Assembly: GCA_964444925.1 (NCBI GenBank)
Contig: CAYUIV010000001.1
Location: 124,001-188,000 of the forward strand
Length of the DNA stretch: 64,000 nucleotides
Source of the DNA: CAYUIV01 sp964444925
GTDB lineage: Bacteria; Pseudomonadota; Gammaproteobacteria; Diplorickettsiales; Diplorickettsiaceae
Reading direction: 5' to 3'
Shown here: piece by piece, positions 37,272 through 47,402 of the stretch
Layout of the letters: every line of letters begins with the position of its first letter
How positions within the stretch are numbered: position 1 is the stretch's first letter
The notes under the pieces: model-generated
Told to the model about the DNA's origin: nothing
The model's input: the letters and a program-made list of their open reading frames with translations, nothing else
Database searches by the model: none
Made by a program: the position numbers and the translations under genes

Positions 37272-38297
37272 TTAAGTCGATACACCTAAAAACTCAAAAA
37301 TTCTTTCACAAAGGTCGTGTATATTTTCTTTATTCATACTTGAAACCATGAAAGTAGCTTGATGAGATAAATCTACATCATGCTTTAATTGCTCGATTAA
37401 TTTTTGGTAACATTTTACTTGATATGCTAAAGGCAAATGATCCATTTTATTAAAAATAATCCACCGTGGTTTTTTTGATAAATTTTGACTGTGTTGCATT
37501 AATTCTTTTTCGATAACTTTAATGTTTTCAATAGGATCGCTGCCGTCAAGAGGTAAAATATCAACAACGTGTAATAGCAAACGTGTACGTTCTAAATGTT
37601 TTAAAAACTGAATACCTAACCCTGCGCCCTGAGCAGCGTTTCGAATAAGACCTGGAATATCGGCAATAACAAACTGCTGGTTTGATCTTAAATTGACTAT
37701 ACCTAAATAAGGTGCAAGTGTTGTGAAAGGATAATCGGCAACTTTTGGTTTAGCAGAAGAAACAGCACGGATAAAAGTCGATTTACCTGCATTAGGTAGG
37801 CCAACTAATCCAACATCAGCTAATAATTTTAAAGAGAGTGTTAATTGACGTACTTCGCCTTCTTCTCCTAATGTGTATTTTCTAGGAGTTCTTTGAGTGC
37901 TACTTTTGAAACATTGATTTCCTAACCCTCCTTTACCACCATGGGCAACTGGAAAAATTTGATCATGCTTCTCTAAATCAATTAACAATTCGTGGGTTTC
38001 ATGAGCGAAAACTTGGGTACCTAGCGGTACTTGAATAACTAAATCTTGTCCACTAAGACCAGTACAGTTTTTTCCACTACCGTTTTTACCTTTGGGTGCA
38101 CTATAAACATTTCGATAACGGAAATCGATTAATGTACTAAGGTTTATGTTTGCTTTTAAATAAACATTTCCTCCTTGACCTCCATTCCCACCATCAGGAC
38201 CACCCTTGGGAATAAATTTTTCCCGCCTGAAACTTAGGCAACCATCTCCTCCTTTTCCTGCCATCACTTTAATGGTGATTTCATCAAGGAATTTCAT
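37272..38297 (-). CDS. obgE: GTPase Obg/CgtA
   Basis: The 341-residue ribosome-associated GTPase is involved in large-subunit assembly and stress control. The glycine-rich Obg fold occupies about residues 1-158 (VMAGKGGDGCLSFRREKF, GGPDGGNGGQGG). The GTPase domain has GLPNAGKSTF, the switch ADYPFTTLAP, DIPGLIRNAAQG and FNKMD. It is co-directional with rplU and rpmA upstream, the conserved rplU-rpmA-obg order. Confidence 0.97.
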   Translation of the reverse strand: MKFLDEITIKVMAGKGGDGCLSFRREKFIPKGGPDGGNGGQGGNVYLKANINLSTLIDFRYRNVYSAPKGKNGSGKNCTGLSGQDLVIQVPLGTQVFAHETHELLIDLEKHDQIFPVAHGGKGGLGNQCFKSSTQRTPRKYTLGEEGEVRQLTLSLKLLADVGLVGLPNAGKSTFIRAVSSAKPKVADYPFTTLAPYLGIVNLRSNQQFVIADIPGLIRNAAQGAGLGIQFLKHLERTRLLLHVVDILPLDGSDPIENIKVIEKELMQHSQNLSKKPRWIIFNKMDHLPLAYQVKCYQKLIEQLKHDVDLSHQATFMVSSMNKENIHDLCERIFEFLGVST

Positions 38298-38353
38298 TTT
38301 AACGAAATACTAGTAAATAAAATCGTAAATATAAAACGTGAAATTTACTTGAC

Positions 38354-38626
38354 TTAGGCAGTTTTAGGTAGAGCAGGTAATACTTCAACGAAGCGTTTGG
38401 CGTGCAAACCTTTCCTTGTAAAATTAACCTTGCCCGCCGTTTTTGCAAAAAGCGTATGATCTCTTCCAATGTCTACATTGATACCCTGATGGTAAGCCGT
38501 ACCGCGTTGCCTGACGATAATATAACCTGCTTTTACATACTCCCCGCCAAAGCATTTAATACCTAAACGTTTTGATTGAGAATCTCTACCGTTACGTGTA
38601 CTACCACCTGCTTTTTTATGTGCCAT
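38354..38626 (-). CDS. rpmA: 50S ribosomal protein L27
   Basis: The 90-residue L27 starts MAHKKAGGSTRNGRDSQSKR, the standard N terminus that reaches the peptidyl transferase centre, and continues with GIKCFGGEYVKAG and VRQRGT. It overlaps the rplU 3' end by 11 bases, so the two are translationally coupled. obgE follows 56 bases downstream. Confidence 0.98.
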   Translation of the reverse strand: MAHKKAGGSTRNGRDSQSKRLGIKCFGGEYVKAGYIIVRQRGTAYHQGINVDIGRDHTLFAKTAGKVNFTRKGLHAKRFVEVLPALPKTA

Positions 38627-38945
38627 GATTTTTTAGTTTCCCCATCTCTGTTATTTCTAATAATGTATAATATTGACGGTGCCCCATCTGTTTTCGATGA
38701 TGTTTGCGTCTTTTAAATTTAACAATTTTAATTTTTTCACCACGAATTTGATTGATAACATTTGCATGCACTGTTATTTCAGATAATGAGGAAGTATCCA
38801 TCTTAACGGAATCGTTGGAATCTTTAAAAAAGATTGCAGGAAAATGGAGAGTATCACCTATTTGCGCATCAAGTTTTTCAACTTGAATTTTATCTTTAGA
38901 CGAAACTTTATATTGTTTTCCACCTGTCTTAATCACAGCATACAT
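38616..38945 (-). CDS. rplU: 50S ribosomal protein L21
   Basis: The protein has about 109 residues. It begins MYAVIKTGGKQYKV and contains KFKRRKHHRKQMGHRQYYT, both diagnostic of L21, a 23S rRNA-binding protein. The ATG at 38945 has an AGGGGGA ribosome binding site 7-8 bases before it. An ATG two codons upstream is less well placed. It is the first gene of rplU-rpmA-obgE-pgsA-hda. Confidence 0.97.
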   Translation of the reverse strand: MYAVIKTGGKQYKVSSKDKIQVEKLDAQIGDTLHFPAIFFKDSNDSVKMDTSSLSEITVHANVINQIRGEKIKIVKFKRRKHHRKQMGHRQYYTLLEITEMGKLKNHGT

Positions 38946-39085
38946 ATTCATCCCCCTACAGTGTAAAAATCACTCATCGAATATTAAAAATGTTTTTTTT
39001 AGAAAAGTAATTAGTGTTCAAGAATACAACAGTTTAAGTAATTTTTGTAGAGAAAAGATGGTTATTCTCATAAAATCATATGAGT

Positions 39086-39115
39086 GTATCACATTGATAG
39101 AATATATGACTTCAA
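39086..39115 (-). promoter_or_regulatory. Candidate sigma70 promoter for rplU-rpmA-obgE
   Basis: On the minus strand TTGAAG and TGATAC are separated by 18 bases, about 140 bases upstream of rplU. The leader between them and rplU is long enough for a regulatory RNA structure, but I see no clear one. Confidence 0.35.
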
Positions 39116-39177
39116 TATGAAATTTTCTGTTTTTTATAGTCACCGCATAAATATGTCATGCATTTTATACGTAAGAT

Positions 39178-40101
39178 TTACTTTTTTCTAATGGCTATTT
39201 CCAGTGTTTTTGTATCGGTGTCTACACTATTGCTATAGCATTTTTCCTCAGATTGAGCGAGTGCAATTAAATTATCTGTAATATGTTGTATTAACTCAAC
39301 AGGTAATTTTGATGCATAAAATGATTTTAGAAAAGTGAGATAACTGAGCCACATCTTTCTAGGTAGATCAAAAAAGCTTCTTGCTATTTCTTTATTAGCA
39401 GTGGATAAAGGAATACTAAAATTCTGTAGGATAACAGTATCTTCTTGAGTTTTAGTCGATTCCTCTTGCTCATCGAGCTTTTTAATTGCTTTGAAGAAAT
39501 TTTCAGGGATTAATAATATTTTTTTCGATAACTAGAAAAAAAATTTTCAATGAGTTGTTCTTTCTGTTGATGATGTTGAGGTCGGTTTTTAAATATTTGA
39601 TTCAAAATATCATTGTAGAACTTGTAATCAAAATTTGGAGATTCTACGAGCTGTTCGACTACTGGAGAAGGTTGGCTATGCAAGAAGAAAATTTTCTTCA
39701 GTTTTTTTTAGTAAGTACAATATTTTAAGTCGATTGAACACAACGTGTTTGTGTAAAAATATTATCACTCTTTCCTCGAGCAAACTTATTTGTTCTCTTG
39801 AATTAACAGCACTTAGCTGACGTACTATCTGTGACTCAATAGGATTACCATATTCCAAAATAGTACTTAAAGGAATATCTTGTACAATATTTCTAAACTG
39901 TGTGAGATCTTTAACTTCATGAATCAAGCGAGAGGAAGGTGGTGATGTCTTTTCCATGCGTACAAAAAATATACACATTAAGAGTATACATGCAGATGCT
40001 GGGATGCAAAGGGCGAGTAAGCTGATAAGTTGTATGGAATCAACTATAACTGCTACAGATATACTGCTAATATCAGCAGTGAAAAAAATTTGTGTTATCA
40101 T
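39178..40101 (-). pseudogene. Disrupted gene for a membrane-anchored protein, two frameshifts
   Basis: Three consecutive minus-strand frames form one protein of about 300 residues. The first 141 codons (40101-39676) start with a hydrophobic segment (about residues 10-48, possibly two helices) followed by a soluble region. Next come about 50 codons starting at HSQPSPVVEQLVE. The last about 115 codons begin at KKILLIPENFF and stop at 39178-39180. The breaks fall at a T8 run (39702-39709) and at the T7/A8 runs between 39519 and 39543. The last part contains KLPVELIQHITDNL, which resembles the LPxEIRxxIYK motif of the 27-34 kb family. I do not recognise the family. Confidence 0.55.
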
Positions 40102-40362
40102 CTTTTTCTCAATATTTTTTAAAAGAGCAAAAATCAGTTACTAGCTCAAAGATCAGAGGTCAATCAATGGTGATTTACTCATTTTTTCCAATTTCTAAAT
40201 GAAAAGAATGAGCAGCGCGCGCAACATATCAGTCATTTTTTCTTCATTCGGAAATACTGTAAGAAGAAATACAACTAGTAGAGTCTTTTCAGACAGATAG
40301 TATAGTACTTTTATTCCAATGATTAAGTAGAGATTATCGATACATTGTTATATGAATGATAG

Positions 40363-43134
40363 CTAAATACTTTTTAACATATCTAACTGTTTTATAAGTG
40401 CAGTGTACTGACTTTTTTCCTTTGAAAGAAAATTTTTAGTTTGATCAATGACCGTTGCAGGGGCTTTTTCTATAAAACCTTGATTAGAAAGTCTTTTTTC
40501 GTATTGATCGATAGTACACATTAATATCTTGATCTTCTTATTTAGCTTTTGCTTTTCGGCCTTCAAATCGACAATTTTTTCTAATGGCATCTCAATCGTT
40601 AAGTCATCAATCACGGTGGAGGCAAAAAGTGATTTCTTTTCTGCTGTTCTAACTATCGAGCCATCTGCAAATGCTGCTTTACTCAATTTTTCAATTATCC
40701 ATTGAAATGTATGTAGTTGATGTGCTGTTGTATTCTGTGTCGTGTGATAATGCAATGAAACAATTTGATGAGGAGAAATATTCCATTCACTGCGTAATGT
40801 ACGAATACTTTTGATGACTTTTTGTATCCAAAACACTGTATTTTCTGCAACTAAAAAAGTATTTAACGCATCAAAGAGAGGGTATGTGACATGATCTAAC
40901 GCTTCGTTTGTTTTTGAGAAAGATTCACATGTTAATTCCTGCCACAGTTTCTCTGTAATAAAAGGCATCAAAGGATGTAATAAACGTAATATGTTTTGTA
41001 ACACAAAAGCTAACGTATATTTAGCACGGTCTACTTTGGTTTGGCTCTCGTGTTTAGCAATGGCTTTAAATATTTCTAGATACCAGTCACAATATTCGTA
41101 CCAAACAAATTCATATAATGTTTGCGACAGCATATCAAAACGATACTCTTTAAAATAGATGTGCGTATCTTTAATCGTTTGGTTCAAGCGTGAAAGAATC
41201 CATTGATCAAAAACAGATAAGTTTTCTTTAGGTAACAATGTGCGTATATCCTGTTCACTGAACTGTCCTTTGACAAAACGAACAGCCTGCCATAATTTAT
41301 TACAAAAATTTCGAAAACCAGTGGTGCGTTTAAGATCAAAATGAATATTACTTGTGGGAGAAGCAAGTGAATAGTAGGTGAAACGTAGTGCATCTGCTCC
41401 AAATGCTTCAATTCCAGTGGGAAACTGTTCTTTTGTGATTTTTTTGATAGAAACAGTTACTTTTTTGTCAGTTAAATTTTTTGTACGTTTTTCAATAAGC
41501 TGATCCAATGTAATTCCTTGAATAATATCTAATGGATCAATTCCGTTTCCTTTCGTTTTAGACATTTTTTGACCGAGATGATCTCGAATAAGACCTGTAA
41601 TATAAACGGTTTCAAAAGGAATTTGCTGGGTAAAATGCAAGCCAAGCATGAGCATACGTGCTACCCAGAAAAATATAATATCAAATCCTGTTACTAATAG
41701 CTGGGTAGGATAAAATCGCTTAAATTCTTCTGTAAGAAAAGGCCATCCAAGTGTTGCAAATGGCCAAAGCGCAGAAGAGAACCAAGTGTCTAACACATCT
41801 TCATCTTGATGCAGTTTGACGTCCTCTTTAAGATGATACTTTTCTCTTAGTTGGATCTCATCTTTTCCAACAAATATATGGCCCTGCATATCATACCAGA
41901 CTGGAAGACGATGTCCCCACCAAAGCTGTCGACTGATACACCAGTCTTCGATATTTTCTAACCATCGCAAGCAAACATTTTTCCAACGACTTGGAATAAA
42001 TTTTACTTTATCTGTTTTAATGGCCTCAATCACAGGTATTGCAAGCGGTTGCATGCGCATGAACCATTGATCGGTCAGATAAGGCTGAATGATTGCACCT
42101 GAACGCTCCCCTCTTGGCACTTTTGCTAAGTAAGGTTCTATTTTGTCTAATTGATGGAGTACTTGCAGTGCTTGAACGATTTCTTCTCTGGCTAAAACAC
42201 AGTCTTTGCCTCGATAAGCAAGGGGTACGAAATCGTTCAGTGTTGCTTGTGGCGTTAAAATATTAAGACAAGGCAGCTGGTGGCGTTGTCCTATCTTATA
42301 ATCTTCAAAATCATGTGCAGGCGTAATTTTTAAACAGCCCGTGCCAAATTTTGGATCAACTGCTGTATCTGCAATCACCGGAATCTCACGCTCAACTATT
42401 GGTATACAAACAAACTGGCCGATAAATCGATTGTAACGTGAGTCTTGAGGATGCACAGCTACAGCAACGTCTCCAAATAATGTTTCAGGACGTGTTGTTG
42501 CAACGATAAGAAAATCTTTACTTTGCTTAAGATAGTAGCGAAGATAATACAACTGACTTTTTTCTTCTGTAATGATGACTTCTAGATCTGAGATTGCCGT
42601 TGATAATTGAGGATCCCAGTTCACTAAACGCGTTCCACGATATATTTTACCTTGCTCATATAATTCTATAAAAGCATGTTTGACGGCGGCTTGGTATTTT
42701 TCATCTTGTGTAAAACGATTACGGGAAAAATCAATAGATGCACCCAACCGTTTTATTTGCGTATAAATTTCATTTTCTGAAAGACGTTGCCAATCTTTTA
42801 CCAGTGCTAAAAATGCTTCACGGGTTAATGATTCTCTTTTTTTACCCTGTGCAATCAATTGTTTTTCAACTGTCATCTGTGTTGCAATGCCTGCATGATC
42901 GGTTCCCCCTTGCCATAAAACACTTTTACCCATCATGCGTTCATAACGTACTCTCATATCCATGATGCTGATCTGATGGCTGTGTCCAAGATGTAGAGAA
43001 CCTGTAATGTTTGGTGGAGGCAATACTATTGCATAGGCATTACCTAATGGGTGCGGTGTAAAATAAGAAGCATTTTTAAACCACCGTACACCCAGTTCGT
43101 TCTCTAATAGATTGGGGTGATAAGTTTTATCCAT
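40363..43134 (-). CDS. valS: Valine-tRNA ligase
   Basis: The class I aminoacyl-tRNA synthetase has about 923 residues. The HIGH-type motif is SLHLGHS near residue 45 and the second is KMSKTKGNGIDPLD near 525. The editing domain has TTRPETLFGDVAVAVHP with the TTRPETL signature. A C-terminal coiled coil (last about 60 residues) is typical of ValRS. The start is placed at the ATG at 43134 (MDKTYHP). An ATG two codons upstream is also possible. No holC, which precedes valS in many relatives, lies upstream. Confidence 0.97.
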   Translation of the reverse strand: MDKTYHPNLLENELGVRWFKNASYFTPHPLGNAYAIVLPPPNITGSLHLGHSHQISIMDMRVRYERMMGKSVLWQGGTDHAGIATQMTVEKQLIAQGKKRESLTREAFLALVKDWQRLSENEIYTQIKRLGASIDFSRNRFTQDEKYQAAVKHAFIELYEQGKIYRGTRLVNWDPQLSTAISDLEVIITEEKSQLYYLRYYLKQSKDFLIVATTRPETLFGDVAVAVHPQDSRYNRFIGQFVCIPIVEREIPVIADTAVDPKFGTGCLKITPAHDFEDYKIGQRHQLPCLNILTPQATLNDFVPLAYRGKDCVLAREEIVQALQVLHQLDKIEPYLAKVPRGERSGAIIQPYLTDQWFMRMQPLAIPVIEAIKTDKVKFIPSRWKNVCLRWLENIEDWCISRQLWWGHRLPVWYDMQGHIFVGKDEIQLREKYHLKEDVKLHQDEDVLDTWFSSALWPFATLGWPFLTEEFKRFYPTQLLVTGFDIIFFWVARMLMLGLHFTQQIPFETVYITGLIRDHLGQKMSKTKGNGIDPLDIIQGITLDQLIEKRTKNLTDKKVTVSIKKITKEQFPTGIEAFGADALRFTYYSLASPTSNIHFDLKRTTGFRNFCNKLWQAVRFVKGQFSEQDIRTLLPKENLSVFDQWILSRLNQTIKDTHIYFKEYRFDMLSQTLYEFVWYEYCDWYLEIFKAIAKHESQTKVDRAKYTLAFVLQNILRLLHPLMPFITEKLWQELTCESFSKTNEALDHVTYPLFDALNTFLVAENTVFWIQKVIKSIRTLRSEWNISPHQIVSLHYHTTQNTTAHQLHTFQWIIEKLSKAAFADGSIVRTAEKKSLFASTVIDDLTIEMPLEKIVDLKAEKQKLNKKIKILMCTIDQYEKRLSNQGFIEKAPATVIDQTKNFLSKEKSQYTALIKQLDMLKSI

Positions 43135-43283
43135 GATCAATACTGAATCATCACAAAAAAATTTTTAAAAATAGCAAATTATTTAAGCATGAACGTAAAA
43201 ATTTTAAAACGGAGATAAAGAATTAACAGTCATTTTTAAAATATGGGAAAAAGATTGAATAACTTTCGGCTATGATACTTTTT

Positions 43284-44204
43284 TCATGCCGTATTATGTA
43301 AATTATTTATCGCAAAGGCGCTTGTACCAGCAGGTTCTAGTGCAAAAATATTTTTATGTCCTAGCTTGTATTGCATACTGTGCAAGCAGCGTGCAAGACT
43401 GTCTAAATGCTTTTCAATATTTAAAGTAGTAGGCCTAGGTCCAATCGTTTCAACTATAACAGGATGTATTTTCTTGACTGCAGCACGGACTTCAATATCC
43501 TGGTAAATAATATGAGGATTACTAGAGACACTGAGTAATCTACTCTTTTCTTTAAAAGATGGTTGAGTCGAAATAAACGCTTGAATGGTTTCTTCAGTGC
43601 TTGCTCTTTGAGCGTCACTTTTGTTTTTAGCGTGGATAGAAACGGCTGTCAATTTTACCGTATCTGGTAAATTGTTAGTGTCACCCCAAAGAAATTTAAG
43701 TGCTTGTGCTTCTGTTGTGCACCCTTTCTCAATTAATTGCGCTTCTAACTTAAATTTAGAATTTAATTCCCTTTGACTACCTAATAAAATAACTTTTTCG
43801 AAACGTATTCCTCGATCATATTCTTTCGCTAAAAAATTAATACGTGCTTGCATGCAGGAAGCCATTGCGCCGTTAATGAGTACAAAGTCATACTGACTGT
43901 TTGAGGCTGTTACCTGTGAAACTGTGCCTAATGTCGTTAAGCATGTTATAATTTTTGCTTGTTCCTCTTTGCTTTTCGCTTCAAATTTTTCAAATAGCCA
44001 ACGTTCTTTCCCTTTCTTACCTTGAAACCATTTTTCTTGCGTGTCTTCCGTCAGTTTTATTAAGTCTTCTTCATTAGTAATACAAATATCGGTCAATTGA
44101 CATAATTCTTGCAAGGCTGTTGTTATCTTTCCCTGTTGATCAATGAGCGCATACATGGGTAATGGGTCAGGAACATGGTTAAAAAAGTTTGGAAAAGATA
44201 ACAT
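43284..44204 (-). CDS. Conserved hypothetical protein with a Rossmann-like, possibly DUF218-related core
   Basis: The protein has about 306 residues from an ATG at 44204, which has an AGTGAGA ribosome binding site. A GTG four codons upstream is less likely. There is no signal peptide or membrane helix. The middle and end read as alternating strands and helices: YDFVLINGAMASCMQARINFL, VILLGSQREL, a TEAQALKFLWG segment, ASTEETIQAFIS, then RLLSVSSNPHIIYQDIEVRAA and VETIGPRP. The order of a G-rich strand, LGS, a Glu-containing helix, S/T-E-E-T and a closing VS/YQ strand recalls DUF218/SanA-like proteins. The match is by eye and the function is unknown. Confidence 0.5.
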   Translation of the reverse strand: MLSFPNFFNHVPDPLPMYALIDQQGKITTALQELCQLTDICITNEEDLIKLTEDTQEKWFQGKKGKERWLFEKFEAKSKEEQAKIITCLTTLGTVSQVTASNSQYDFVLINGAMASCMQARINFLAKEYDRGIRFEKVILLGSQRELNSKFKLEAQLIEKGCTTEAQALKFLWGDTNNLPDTVKLTAVSIHAKNKSDAQRASTEETIQAFISTQPSFKEKSRLLSVSSNPHIIYQDIEVRAAVKKIHPVIVETIGPRPTTLNIEKHLDSLARCLHSMQYKLGHKNIFALEPAGTSAFAINNLHNTA

Positions 44205-44521
44205 TATACATCTCACTCTAAAAAATTTTTATGATCATTGTGCATAATAATATGTATTTAACGAAAGCAAATAACTGCATACAATTTATTGAAAATATTA
44301 GAATAACGTAAGTCATTTTAAGACACAAAAAAATACTATCTTAGTCCATAAAAAACCGCTTTTACTGCTGTAATACAAGTCTAAAAAGAAAACCGATAGG
44401 ATAACTTGCATTTTATTAAGGTGGGTTGTATTTTAGCTTTATCCGCAATTTTTAATATTCAGTATTTCTTATTTTTCTGACATAAAAATTGATATTTTAT
44501 ACGCAATTATTTCTCTGACTT
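44205..44521. other. Divergent spacer before nrdA
   Basis: This 317-base AT-rich stretch lies between two divergent genes. It should hold both promoters. I see no NrdR-type box, hairpin, RNA gene or short coding frame that I can support. Confidence 0.4.
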
Positions 44522-47359
44522 ATGAGTCGATCGATCAAACAACAAATTCTTTCTATGTTGCCAAAAAATTATTACCCGCAACAAGGTAATCGTTTGCAGG
44601 TAGTCAAACGTAATGGTCAGTGCGTATCGTATGATGCAAATAAAATTCACGTGGCTATTCTTTCTGCATTTACTGCTGTAGAAGGTGAAAATGCTATTGT
44701 TTCTCATCGAATTAACGAACAAATCCAAAAGATAACGCGCCACATCACACAAGAATTGGAAGCAGAAACTTTACTGGATGAGAAAATTCATATTGAAAAA
44801 ATTCAAGATAAAGTAGAGTTTCATTTAATGGAATTAGAGCCAAGACAACGTGCCGTAGCAAAATCTTACCTTTTATTTAGAGAAGAACGAAACAAAGTAA
44901 GAAACCAAAGGAATACACATGCTAAGGATATACCTCACTTGCAAGTGATCGATACGTATGGCCAATCCCAACCATTGGATCCACAAACGCTTAAATACAC
45001 GATTATGCAACATTGCAAAGATCTTCTTGCAGTGGATGCACAGCTTGTTTTTAAGCACACATGGAATAACTTGTATAATGGAATGCCAGCTAAAGAAATT
45101 AACACAGCATTAATTATCGCAAGCCGTGCATTAGTTGAGCGAGATCCTGATTACAACACCTTAACTGCAAGATTTTTAATAGAATCACTTTACAAAAAAG
45201 CGCATGACTTTCTTAATCTTCCTACTGCCTCTAGTATTTTAGTACCTGTTGATTACCTAACCTACTTCTCGCGCTATATTCAAAAGGGGATTGAACTAAA
45301 ACTACTAGATCCTCGTTTACAAACTTTTGATTTAACATTGCTCAGTCAAGCCTTACAGCCAAAACGAGATATGATGTTTAGTTACTTAAGTATACAAACA
45401 TTATATGATCGCTACCTTTTACACTTTCAAGAAACACAGTTTGAACTACCACAAGCATTTTTCATGCGTGTTGCCATGGGACTTTCTTTAGAAGAAAAAG
45501 ACAAAGATGCCCGTGCTATTCAATATTATGAAACGTTTTCTACATTTCGTTGTATGCCTTCAACGCCAACATTGTTTAATGCAGGAACTTCAAAACCACA
45601 ATTATCGAGTTGTTTTTTAACAACTATCCCCGATAATTTAGAAGGTATTTACAATGGATATACGCATAATGCCCTACTCTCGAAGTTTTCAGGAGGACTT
45701 GGCAATGACTGGACGCCAGTTAGAGCAAGTGGTAGTCGTATTAGAGGGACCAATGGAAAGTCGCAAGGGGTTGTGCCTTTTTTAAACGTCGCGAATGCTT
45801 CTACAGTTGCGGTTAATCAAGGTGGGAAGCGTAAAGGAGCGACATGCAGCTATTTAGAAACATGGCATCTTGATATTGAAGCGTACTTAGATCTACGTAA
45901 AAACACAGGTGATGACAGATTACGTACTCATGATATGAACACCGCACATTGGATACCCGATCTTTTCATGAAACGTGTTTTTGAAAACAAAACGTGGACG
46001 CTATTTTCTCCAGACGACGTTCCTGATTTACATGATTTATATGGTATAGCCTTTGAAAAACGCTATGCAATCTATGAAGCACAAGCGCTCAAAGGTGAAA
46101 TCAATCTTTTCAAACAAGTCTCTGCTACTGGCCTATGGCGAAAAATGTTAAGTGCTTTGTTTGAAACAGGACACCCTTGGATTACCTATAAAGATCCTTG
46201 TAACCTTCGCTCACCTCAACAACATCAAGGTGTTGTACACAGCTCCAATCTTTGCACTGAGATCACACTAAATACTTCTGCAGAAGAAATTGCCGTATGC
46301 AACTTAGCCAGTATTAATCTTGCACAGCATCTTACTCAAACCAATGATTTTGATACAGAAAAACTTAAAGAAACGGTCACAATCGCAATGCGTTTACTCG
46401 ATAATGTCATTGATATTAATTATTACACAGTGCCCCAAGCAAAAACAGCAAATCTTAAACATCGTCCTGTAGGACTGGGTGTCATGGGCTTTCAAGATGT
46501 CCTTTTTAAAAAGAAAATGGCATTCAAAGATCCAGATACTGTTAAATTAGCGGATTATTCTATGGAACTTGTGAGCTATTTTGCGATTGAAGCATCGTGT
46601 GAGCTTGCCAAAGAACGTGGTACTTATCATAGTTTTCAAGGTTCTTTATGGAGTCAAGGTATCTTACCGATTGATTCTATTAAACTACTTAAAAAAGCTA
46701 GAGGCCAATATTTAGAACAAGACGATAGTACAACACTTGATTGGAAAACACTGCGTGAGAAAGTCGTCACACAAGGTATGCGTAATTCAAATTGTCTTGC
46801 AATTGCACCCACGGCAACTATTTCAAATATTTGTCATGTCACACCTTCCATCGAGCCTATTTATCAAAATCTTTTTGTCAAATCGAATATGTCAGGCGAG
46901 TTTACTGTGATTAATTCCTATCTTGTAGAAGATTTAAAAGCGCTACATTTATGGGATAAAGCCATGGTAAACGATTTGAAATATTATGATGGTAGTATTC
47001 AGAAAATCGAACGCATTCCAGAATCTTTAAAAGCGATTTATGCCACTGCTTTTGAGATTGAACCGACTTTCTTAATACAAGCTGCATCGCGTCGACAAAA
47101 ATGGTTGGATCAAAGTCAATCATTAAATCTTTTTATGCGCGAACCTTCGGGCAAGAAAATCAGTGATGTTTATAAAGAAGGATTTTTAAAAGGATTAAAA
47201 ACAAATTATTATTTAAGAGTGCAAGGATTAAGTCATGTGGAGAAAACTACTACTACTAAAGGCACATTAAATGCGGTCTCTCCAGATCTTATTGCAAACG
47301 CACAGGAAAAAAGCAGCACTTGTCATCCGGAAGATCTTACCTGTGAAGTGTGTCAATAG
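44522..47359 (+). CDS. nrdA: Ribonucleoside-diphosphate reductase alpha subunit, class I, long form
   Basis: The 945-residue protein makes dNDPs from NDPs with a separate beta subunit. It is about 180 residues longer than E. coli NrdA (761). The extra length is N-terminal. A first ATP-cone (VVKRNGQCVSYDANKI, about residues 24-110) is followed by a second cone-like segment (about 135-225). Catalytic features are LSSCFL, the SSNLCTEI active-site loop with Asn, Cys and Glu, and the C-terminal swinging-arm cysteines in CHPEDLTCEVC. nrdB does not follow. The next gene encodes an unrelated membrane protein. Confidence 0.95.
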   Translation: MSRSIKQQILSMLPKNYYPQQGNRLQVVKRNGQCVSYDANKIHVAILSAFTAVEGENAIVSHRINEQIQKITRHITQELEAETLLDEKIHIEKIQDKVEFHLMELEPRQRAVAKSYLLFREERNKVRNQRNTHAKDIPHLQVIDTYGQSQPLDPQTLKYTIMQHCKDLLAVDAQLVFKHTWNNLYNGMPAKEINTALIIASRALVERDPDYNTLTARFLIESLYKKAHDFLNLPTASSILVPVDYLTYFSRYIQKGIELKLLDPRLQTFDLTLLSQALQPKRDMMFSYLSIQTLYDRYLLHFQETQFELPQAFFMRVAMGLSLEEKDKDARAIQYYETFSTFRCMPSTPTLFNAGTSKPQLSSCFLTTIPDNLEGIYNGYTHNALLSKFSGGLGNDWTPVRASGSRIRGTNGKSQGVVPFLNVANASTVAVNQGGKRKGATCSYLETWHLDIEAYLDLRKNTGDDRLRTHDMNTAHWIPDLFMKRVFENKTWTLFSPDDVPDLHDLYGIAFEKRYAIYEAQALKGEINLFKQVSATGLWRKMLSALFETGHPWITYKDPCNLRSPQQHQGVVHSSNLCTEITLNTSAEEIAVCNLASINLAQHLTQTNDFDTEKLKETVTIAMRLLDNVIDINYYTVPQAKTANLKHRPVGLGVMGFQDVLFKKKMAFKDPDTVKLADYSMELVSYFAIEASCELAKERGTYHSFQGSLWSQGILPIDSIKLLKKARGQYLEQDDSTTLDWKTLREKVVTQGMRNSNCLAIAPTATISNICHVTPSIEPIYQNLFVKSNMSGEFTVINSYLVEDLKALHLWDKAMVNDLKYYDGSIQKIERIPESLKAIYATAFEIEPTFLIQAASRRQKWLDQSQSLNLFMREPSGKKISDVYKEGFLKGLKTNYYLRVQGLSHVEKTTTTKGTLNAVSPDLIANAQEKSSTCHPEDLTCEVCQ

Positions 47360-47402
47360 TATTAAAATATTCTAATATTGGCTTATATCTAAATTTTTAA
47401 AA

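Noticed and set aside
39635..39820. 61-codon plus-strand reading frame
   Set aside because: It is antisense to the disrupted membrane-protein gene, whose frames carry the protein-like sequence.
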